Part shown: piece by piece, positions 56,279 through 64,000 of the stretch
How the letters are laid out: each line of letters begins with the position of its first letter
Numbering within the stretch: the stretch's first letter is position 1
Assembly (NCBI GenBank): GCA_028023455.1
Contig: JAQFVV010006274.1
Span: 624,001 to 688,000, forward strand
DNA: 64,000 bases
Direction of reading: 5' to 3'
From: Epiperipatus broadwayi
Taxonomy: Eukaryota; Onychophora; Udeonychophora; Euonychophora; Peripatidae
Notes under the pieces: generated by a model
Seen by the model: the letters and a program-made list of their open reading frames with translations, nothing else
Databases searched by the model: none
What the model was told of the DNA's origin: nothing
Program-made: the position numbers and the translations under genes

Positions 56279-58207
56279 ATGACTACAGTTAAAAAATGTA
56301 AAATTGACAATGAATGTTGTGTTTTTAACAATGAATGGACATGGAAGTATTTTTTCACAAATGTTGAAAACAAAGGAGTGTGTTTAATATGCCATGAGAG
56401 CATTGCTGTTTTCAAGGAGTATAATTTGAAGAGGCATTTTCAAAGTAAACACAATACGTTTGCAAGTATTTTATCAAAAAAAGAAAAACAGCAAAAGGCA
56501 AATGATTTATTAAAAAGTTTAAACCGGCAACAAAATATTTTTGTCAAACAAAGTGATATACAAGCTGGTGCAACGAAAGCTAGTTTTGTACTTCGTATAA
56601 TATTGCCAAACATAACAAATCATTTTCTGAAGGTGAATTTTTAAAGGAATACATGTTTGCCACTGTTGACATTATCTGCTTAGAAGTTAAAACACAAATT
56701 GAAGCAATATCTTTGTCAAGAAGAACTATAGTACATCGTATAGATGCACTTTCAGGAAATTTGTTAAAACAGTTAGTTAAGATTAGCAAATCATTTGATT
56801 GGTACTCTTTGGCACTGGATGAGAGCAATGATATTAAAGATACTGCACAACTGCTTGTATTCATCAGAGGAATTGATTATAATTTTGAAATTACTGAAGA
56901 ATTGCTCTCACTTGAAAAATTGATAGATATAACAATTGGTAAAGATTTGTATGACTGCCTTGAAAATTATCTGAATAAATCTGGATTACCATTGAATAAA
57001 CTGGTTCAGCATAACTATTGATAATGCACCTCCATTAACAGGAAAGCAGTTGGATTCATAAAGCTTCTTAGTGAAAAAGTGAAAGAAGAGCATCCATATC
57101 ATTCCTTAATATTATTGCATTGAATAATTCACCAAGAAAGTTTATGTAAATCTTCGTTGGACTTTAAACATGTGATTGATCCAGTAGCCCACGCTATAAA
57201 CTTCATCAGAACAAGAGGACCAAATCACAGACAGTTCAGGAATTTTTTGGATGGAATGGATTGTGATTATTTAGATGTGTTGTATCATAATGATGTACGT
57301 TGGTTAAACCTTGGCATTGTTCTGAAAAGGGTATGGAATCTGAGTCAAGAAATTTTATCTTTTCTTTCAAATGAAAGAGATTAATTGTGAATTTGTAACT
57401 AACACGAAAAACAATGAATGGGTATGTGATTTCACATTTGCACTTGACATTTTTAATAAATTAAATGAACTGAACATTAAGTTACAAGGCAAAAATGTTT
57501 TTGCACATGAATTATTTATGGAAATTAAATCTTTCCAAGTGAAATAACAACTTTTGGCCAAACACTTCCACGAGCAAAATTTTGTGCAATTTCCAATATT
57601 GCAGACGCAGACTATCAATCAAGTTTGTTCAAATAAATATGGTAAGCAGTTGTCTGTTTTAAGAGAAGAGTTTGCAAGGCATTTTGCCAATGTTAAATCA
57701 CTGGAAAATAAATTTAATTTGTTATACAGATCTTCAATCAGATAATGCACTGAAGGAGATTTTTATGAGTATGACACTCACTGATTTTTATGCGTCATGC
57801 AATTCACAAAAATCTTGTAATTTGAAAACCTTCACTCAAAAAGTGTTTGTACTGTTGCCTCAACATATATTTGTGAACAGCCATTCTCCTGTATGAATAT
57901 AAACAAATCAAAGAATAGGTCTGTTTTGTGAGATTCAAATTTAAATGCAAGCAATTTTTCGAATAGGCACTAGTAGTCACAATCCAGATTACAACAGTTT
58001 AGAGCAGAATTGTAGACAATTACATAATCTCATTGATAAGAAAATAAAATATTTTTTGTTATATATTTTGTGATATATGTAAACATATTTAATAAATTTG
58101 TATGAAAATTATGTTTTCAAATAATACTTCTATTTATGTTACTTGTGGCCTGCTAGAAGAGTTAGGAAAGATAATGTGACCTTTAATGAAAAAGTTTCCC
58201 CATCCTG
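56150..58207 (+). mobile_element. hAT-2 element, right end visible
   Basis: Right terminus, read inverted, is CAGGATGGGGAAACTTTTTC ending at 58207, a typical hAT CAGG-type end. I could not find a matching left terminus or 8-bp duplication upstream of 56279, so the left boundary given is arbitrary and the copy may be 5'-truncated. Confidence 0.6.
56279..58060 (+). pseudogene. hAT-2 transposase (GTF2IRD2/Charlie-like), frameshifted
   Basis: Starts with KCKIDNECCVFNNEWTWKYF and the BED-like finger VCLICHESIAVFKEYNLKRH..SKH, then LLKSLNRQQNIFVKQSDIQA. A shift near 56590 leads to a piece containing SLSRRTIVHRIDALSG, YSLALDESNDIKDTAQ (first-Asp block) and LYDCLENYLNKSGLPLNKLV. Further shifts and stops follow, then DYLDVLYHNDVRWLNLGIVL and the C-terminal STYICEQPFSCMNINKSKNR near 57860-57920. 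It is collinear with hAT-1 but uninterrupted, and shows what hAT-1 looked like before the Merlin insertion. A role in the nucleus binding and cutting hAT ends is family knowledge; this copy cannot make a full protein. Confidence 0.85.
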
Positions 58208-60586
58208 TCTTAAGGGAATCTGGACCTTTACAATAGTAAAAAGTATATTTTATTCAAGTCAAATGATGGTTTTAAATAGATTCTGGATCTAAGTTCAGTT
58301 TCTTATTCCTGGTGCTTAAACATAACCCAACACCATGAACAATTAATCATTGAATTTTTTTAAAAATTTTATTGCTTGATCATAACGTTCTTTAGAAGAC
58401 AGTATTCTTATTTTAATAATAATAAAAAAAGGTATATTGTATTTGTTGCTGTATTTTTAAATGAATATAATATATATTGTATGTCTGTTGTGTATATTTA
58501 CTGTATACTGCATATGCATAATTTTTCATTTGGCTTTACTTTTAATGTGAGTAAATAGTAATCAAAGGTTTTATATTTTGATTGTGTCTGATGGTGTTGG
58601 GGGGTCAGCTTACTTCCTGGAAAATAGGGAAATTAAACAATCAAATACTGCAAGCTTGCTCATTGATCAGGTGAATTTTTACTTTCAATTGAAATACTGT
58701 CTGAGGAAAATAACTTGAAACCTTTTTAGATTAATGGGAATTAGGGGTCATTGTTTTACAGCTTGTAATGGTTGAGTCATTTTTGTCTCATTATTAAATC
58801 TGCTGTGAAATAGGATCTTTCCCCCTCTTGTTTGATTGATGTTTGGAAGTAAACTTGCTGTGTTTGTATGAGTTTGAGCCAATTAGTAGTTTCTGTCTTT
58901 GTTGTAATACAAAATTGGAACTCATAAAATTGTTACAAGTGCTTGTTGAAATCATCAATACTGTTAGAAACAAACAGTAGCAAATAAAAAAAAAAAATCA
59001 GGTGCTTCAGATTACTTCATTAACTTGGAAATTACTCAAAAGAAGCTTCAGTTTTTTTTTCTCATTAAAAAAGTAATTAGTACTTTGTTCTCTTTTTAAA
59101 TAGCAATGCTGTTGTTTTATAATTAGTTTATTTAAACAGACACTGTTTTTAATAGTTTCCTTTTCACTTAGTATTTTATTTTAGATGGTTATTTTCATCT
59201 CCCTCACCTTTTTCATTTATGGGTTTGATAAACTGAGTTTGTTTTGTTTTATGTAATGAAATATTAATGTTTGCAGTGTTTGATAATAAGTAATATGATA
59301 TATATTTAAAGAAGTTTTAAGTGAAAGAAAAAAAAACATTTTTATTTGTTTACAGGAAGACATAAATAAATTTGCCTTTAAATAGTTAAGCTTATTTCAG
59401 CATTGGTAATAAATGGTGTACATCCATATGTATTATTACAAAAATTGAGATGGTATAATAAGTACAAAAATCATATAATTTTTTTGCAGAAAATCATTAC
59501 TATATAAAAAAGTTTTCATCTATTTATTATTAAAAAGAATATCTGAGATCTAACTTGAAACAATTCCATACCATCCAAGTTTGGTTTTTGATTTTTTCTT
59601 AAACAAGCACAAACAGTATTTTCTTCAGTTTTTTTGTATGATCCATCTCTCTATTTGACTAATTCTGTTTTTGTTTATTATTATTATTTTGTTACATTTT
59701 TATTTACCATTGCCAAACTCATTCCACTCACCACTGTGACATCATCCACCTCAGATGAACACAATATTGATTATTACTAATCATTATTATTTTTGAATGC
59801 CCTTTTATCCTTTTTTTTTTAGTTTCCTTTTTTTTTTTTTTAATATTCTTGATTTTTTTTTTTTACATAATCTTTCTTTTGTAATATTAGATAATAGAGA
59901 ATCTAGTATATTTATCCACTTGAGAATTATTCTGCATATCAAGAAATCAGGAAACACTTATTTTTTTCTAAGAGTAAATAGATTCTTACATGTTTTTGGC
60001 TAATTGATCAACTTGTCTGTTCATTATTCAATACTTATATAAAATTGTTCCACAGTGAGTATAGAGAAATTATATTTTGAATATTTTCTTATTATATAAT
60101 GACAAAAAAAAATATTAATAAATTGATCACACAATAATGGGTTCCCAAAAATAAAATTGGTAGTACATTATCTTAATCAAAATATTTTTTTATGTTTTAT
60201 TTATCTCATATGTTCATAATAGCATTGGAATGTTAGTGTCATTTAAGATGGGGGGGGGGGGGGGCACAGCAACTATATTATATTTATTATTCCAAAAATT
60301 ATGCGCTTTTACAGCTTGTTAGAGAAGCTGTATTTGTTAATATTTATTTATGCTTAACGTTTTCAAAACTTCATGGCTTCATATTCATAGCTGTGTGCAG
60401 TTGATAGTGCAATAAACAATTTAGATATTGAATTTAGTTCCAATTTAGTATTTTGATTAATAATTTGCTTAGTCATTATTGTTGATTCTAAATTTTAATT
60501 CATTATTTTAAATGGTTACTCAATCTTTATGGTATATTTTGAAAGAAATAATTAATTAAATTTTTTAGCATAGGAAATTAGTATAA
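58208..60586. other. AT-rich non-coding sequence
   Basis: No supported gene; T-rich near 59810-59870, and a run of about 16 G at 60251-60266. Confidence 0.5.
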
Positions 60587-60619
60587 TTGCTTATTATTAT
60601 TTTTTTTTTATGTGTCAAA

Positions 60620-60690
60620 GCATCGGCCGGGAAGCGAACCCGGAACAATTGCTTGTAAGGCAGCTGTGCTAACCACTCGACTACCAACGC
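60620..60690 (-). tRNA. Retroposed tRNA-Val(UAC)-like sequence
   Basis: A 71-nt cloverleaf-like sequence. The acceptor GCGTTGG/CCGATGC has 7 pairs including two G-U. Box A TAGTCGAGTGG fits the consensus. The anticodon loop CTTACAA gives UAC (Val), with a mismatch in its stem. The T arm CCGGG-TTCGCTT-CCCGG is perfect. Only two D-stem pairs hold. There is no pol III T-run after the 3' end. Instead TTTGACACAT is followed by a poly(A)-like tail (T-run 60601-60609 on the plus strand), and TTGCTTATT duplications flank the unit (60587-60595 and 60696-60704). This indicates LINE-type retroposition, so it is a tRNA retropseudogene or short SINE rather than a working gene. Confidence 0.65.
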
Positions 60691-60704
60691 TTGACTTGCT
60701 TATT

Positions 60705-61381
60705 TTTAATCTGAGAAGTTGATGTATGAGTATTATTTAGAATAAAGGCATAAACACATTTTTAATAGTTTGGTAATTTACTATTCTGATTTTCAATTCT
60801 ATACCAAATATGAGAAAATTAATATCTATCCAAAAAATAAATATTTAATACAAATTTATATAATGTTTCTGAATTTTTGCCTCTATAGTTTTATTTATAT
60901 ATGTCAAAAATATCTTTTAATCTGATTTTTATTTATAATATCTTCAATTCAAAATCTGGATTCATCAATCCAAAATTTATCACTTATATTTTTACTATAA
61001 TAGATTTATTTGATATAACAAAATTGATGACTGAAGCCATCTCATATAATTTTCTAACTAATTAGTTAATTGTACATTTTATCTTTTATTTTTCGTGAAT
61101 GGTATCATGATCCTTGATACTGATCCTCAACAACATTTTTAGACACTTAATTCTTCAGCTAATTGAGCACTTAGTGCTTGATAAACTCAGATATATTCAA
61201 GATTTTTTTTTTAACAAAAAACTTTGAAATTATTATTTTCTTGTGACATATTTATATCATCTTAGAGTACTGTCTGTAAAAAATGCAAACAAAATATTAC
61301 TATCTATACCAGTTGTGTGCTATGTGATGTTAGAATGTAAGATGTTTTGGTTTAAATCCATCTTTTATATATATGTATGTA
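60705..61381. other. AT-rich non-coding sequence
   Basis: No supported gene. Probably UBR intron, given the exon phases downstream. Confidence 0.45.
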
Positions 61382-61653
61382 TAATCATTAAAAACCAGTC
61401 AACACTTAGACATTCCCAATATCAATAACAATTAACAAGTTTAAACTTTTGTCAAGACAACTTCCTTTTAACAATAAATGTGAAATCTTTTAAGAAGTTC
61501 TAGGTAAATATAACCTATTCTGAATGTAGATTAATAAATAGTCAATTATAACATTATAAACTGCATCGATAAATTTCAAACTGACAATAGTTTAAAATTG
61601 TTGATTGTTATTGATATTGAGAATGTCTAAGTGTTGTCTGATTTTAATGATTA
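61382..61653. mobile_element. MITE-D with ~68-bp inverted ends
   Basis: TAATCATTAAAA..CAACACTTAGACATTC then CAATATCAATAACAATTAACAA at 61382-61450 is mirrored at 61588-61653. It is 272 bp, non-coding, and lies in the intron about 145 bp before the first recognised UBR exon. The target duplication is not separable from the palindromic TAATSATTA ends. Confidence 0.7.
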
Positions 61654-61798
61654 CTTACAAACTCATTTAACCTTGAACATTATTATACTTAATATGTAGT
61701 ACATATAGTATATAGATTACTTATGAAATTATGTTTAAAATACAAATAAAAAAATATTTGTTTGAAAATGCATATAGTATTGAAAAAATATTTTTAAG

Positions 61799-61923
61799 GT
61801 GAAAGGTATATTCCTAAAGTTGGCATGATTACAGAAGAAGAAAGAGTTAAGCGAGAAATTATTCATCAGTTGTGTATTAATCCAATGGCTCATAGTGAAT
61901 TAACAAAGGCATTACATGAAGAT
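61799..61923 (+). CDS. UBR1: UBR1/UBR2-type N-recognin E3 ligase, internal exon
   Basis: UBR1/UBR2 are RING-type ubiquitin ligases that recognise destabilising N-terminal residues (N-degron pathway). The exon is bounded by AG at 61797-61798 and a consensus donor GTGAGT at 61924. It begins with two bases completing a Gly codon and ends in phase 0. It reads GERYIPKVGMITEEERVKRE, then IIHQLCINPMAHSELTKALH and ED, corresponding to the conserved GERxxPxVG..REIIHxLCxxPMxHSxLxKxLPE block in the middle part of vertebrate UBR1/UBR2, between the substrate-binding domains and the RING. Upstream exons were not recognised; the intron may be long. UBR1 and UBR2 cannot be told apart from this segment, so the symbol is provisional. 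Confidence 0.85.
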
Positions 61924-62004
61924 GTGAGTACATTATTACTTTTTTTACACATTTAAATATATATTTAATCATATTTTCTATATTTCTTTTTTTTCCTTCT
62001 TCAG

Positions 62005-62057
62005 AGTAACAATGAAACAGGAATGGAAAAAGTAATGGAAGAAATTGCGACTTTTAA
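62005..62057 (+). CDS. UBR1: UBR1/UBR2-type N-recognin, next internal exon
   Basis: After an 81-bp intron (61924-62004, acceptor TTTTCCTTCTTCAG) a 53-bp exon in phase 0 reads SNNETGMEKVMEEIATF and two bases of the next Lys codon, followed by donor GTAATT. This continues the UBR block directly (vertebrate form NxETGxExVIxxVAxFKKPG). The small intron and matching phase support the splice model. The next exon (expected KPG..GMYELK-like) is not visible before the window ends, so the following intron is longer than 1.9 kb. Confidence 0.85.
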
Positions 62058-64000
62058 GTAATTAAATTATTTTCATTCTTTTTTTTTTTGCTTCATTATA
62101 AATGATTGGTTTAATTCTAAAAATATTCAATTTATTTTTGTCATATAGTCATTATTGTTATGACTTGTTTGTTTGTACATTTTCAATATTTATAATCTAA
62201 ATACTTAATTTAAATATATAGTAAAAAAATTAAAATAACATATTAATAATTATATAATAATAATGGAGACTGGAATGCTTGTAGCTAGGCAAAAAAAAAA
62301 AGTGAAAGATGATTTGTAAATTTTTGTTAGGGAAAATAATATTCACTAATATGCAATATGAAAATTGAAAACTCTGGATTGATTTCCAGCTGGAAGAAGT
62401 TAAAAAAATTTACAATTGAGCAATTGCTCATTCATTTGTTTTGTTGTTTCATTGTTCTTGGCTTCAAAGCAACTGACAATTTTATTTTAATATGTAATTT
62501 AAAAGTCATAAAAAGAGAGAAAAAAAATTATATTGCATATTAATAAAATGTAGATCGAAATAAAGCATTTAATATGGTTTTTTTCAACTTAAAATTAATG
62601 TAGGATTTAATCACAATTTAATTGTCATGGAAATTATTGATATCACTATCAAATTGATTTCCATGCTTGTTTGACTATCCCTAATGATTGTTGGAGTTAT
62701 ATTTGCAACATTTTATTTAAAACAATAAGACTGTTAGTCTATATTGTATTTCCAAAACCTAATTTATTTGTTACAAATATAAATTTGTAAATCAAAATCA
62801 TTCTTACAAGTAATATTTCTAATTTACAAATATAAAAAAGAAGTCATAAATTGAAGTACAAAAGCAGAGGTTTGTCATTTCGCTACCTCTGATAAAAAAA
62901 AAAAAAATTAGTGATAGATTTATTATTTAAACTCCCTTTCTAAATCTGAATGAACTATTGTTAAGACAACATAAAGCACTGAAATCTTTTTTAAAATTTA
63001 AAATTCCATTTATAATTATTAATTTATTATAAAATCATCATTGCTATGATCATAATAGAGATATTCCTTTTTCATCTAATCCTGACTCGTTGTATAATAT
63101 CAACATTCTCATGATGTCTTTTGTTTCAAATCAAATATTTTTAAACAAAATCCTCTGATTAATCATAATTATCTTTGTTTTAAAATAAATATTTTTAAAA
63201 TATTTTGCAAAAGTAATCATAAATATATGGATAAACTATGGAAATTGTATAATTTTTTCCTCCATACATATATATAAGTGTATTCTCACAGGTGCTCTTG
63301 AAGCCCGAGATGAAAGAATCTGCAACTTAGCAGCAATGTCAGATCTTTTGTTCTCTGTATGATAATGATATCTTCAGATTATTTTTAAACTAATAAATAA
63401 ATATAAATGTTAGTTCCAATTTCTTTCATTAAATGAACACAAAATTGGAAAGTAGCACTATAGGTAGTAGGAAAATAGTAAAGCCATCAGAATACACGAC
63501 AAAAATGTTGCTGGAAGTAATCCAGTGAAGTTATGTATTAGGAAAATATGAAAAAACTTTAATCGACTACTGATAAATTGAAGAGGAATTGTGGCACTTT
63601 GATAAAAAAAAAAAAAGATAATAAGAATTAGAAAAAAAAGATATGAATTATTTAAGAAAAATTTAAAACAAGTTATTTCATAGATAATACATTTTGAAAG
63701 AAATAAAATGAAGAAAAGTCCTTGGATTACAATGAGGTAATTAATATAATGATTTCATACTATTTTTAATAATTCATTGCGCATAATTGTGTAAAAATTC
63801 TTAATACAGTTACTCTTTTAAAAGTGCCTTTTATTATGATTTTTTTTCCTAATTTCTTTTACACAAAATCATGTTATCTCAGTTATGATTTCAAATAATT
63901 TAATTTATGGCCTTAGCCCCATATTGAATTTTTAAAAAAACTGACTTGAGACACAATTTTCACAATAACTTCAGTTTTAACAATGTTAGAGCAAAAAGCT
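62058..64000. other. UBR intron, incomplete
   Basis: AT-rich, no exon recognised. An acceptor-like TATTCTCACAG at 63285-63293 is followed by sequence that stops quickly in the needed frame and does not match UBR. Confidence 0.5.

Noticed and set aside
63285-63360. Possible next UBR exon after CTCACAG
   Set aside because: The translation stops quickly and does not match the expected KPG..YELK block.
63902-63930. Start of a third R2 copy at the window edge
   Set aside because: ATTTATGGCCTTAGCCCCATATTGAA resembles the R2 left edge for about 28 bp only; the following bases diverge at once.

Overview
This is a strongly AT-rich, intron- and repeat-dominated piece of an animal nuclear genome. It has long stretches without coding sequence, short exons with GT/AG borders, microsatellites, homopolymer runs, and decayed copies of animal-type transposons. 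The transposon mix (hAT elements with BED-like fingers, Merlin, Penelope-like elements, and a non-LTR element with PHD and SGNH domains) points to an invertebrate metazoan. I cannot place it more precisely from the sequence alone. No prokaryotic operon, CRISPR array or virus is visible.

Layout. 1.5-5.3 kb: a Penelope-like element (PLE) folded into a long inverted repeat, inserted with a ~14-bp target duplication into an older repeat (family R1). 6.5-12.5 kb: a hAT transposon with 8-bp target duplication, interrupted by a Merlin-like element (exact 8-bp duplication CATAAAAT), which itself carries a ~965-bp MITE; this is a three-level nest. A second copy of that MITE lies at 13.9-14.9 kb and another inverted-repeat MITE at 12.8-13.2 kb. 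17.5-18.4 kb: 3' part of a ZBED5/SCAND3-type hAT on the minus strand. 20.4-25.25 kb: a nearly full-length non-LTR retrotransposon on the minus strand. 25-33 kb: tandem repeats and hammerhead-bearing repeats. 32.4-33.3 and 40.2-41.9 kb: two copies of an unclassified repeat (R2), the second with a 540-bp insertion. 42.4-44.3 kb: a second Merlin element with a perfect 8-bp duplication. 45.7-45.9 kb: a 27-bp minisatellite. 47-48 kb: a fragment of another LINE endonuclease. 56.3-58.2 kb: a second decayed hAT related to the first. 60.6 kb: a retroposed tRNA-like sequence. 61.8-62.1 kb: two exons of a UBR1/UBR2 N-recognin ubiquitin ligase on the plus strand.

How it fits together. The UBR exons are the only confidently recognised cellular gene. 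They occupy the right edge, so the gene extends beyond the window to the right and probably upstream into unresolved intron. Almost everything else is transposon debris. Target-site duplications and nesting give a relative history: hAT, then Merlin, then MITE; R1, then PLE; R2, then the 540-bp insert. Several PLE/R1-type repeats carry hammerhead-ribozyme cores. All transposase and reverse-transcriptase frames seen are broken or have altered catalytic residues; the only intact short frame is the GIY-YIG endonuclease domain duplicated in both arms of the folded PLE.
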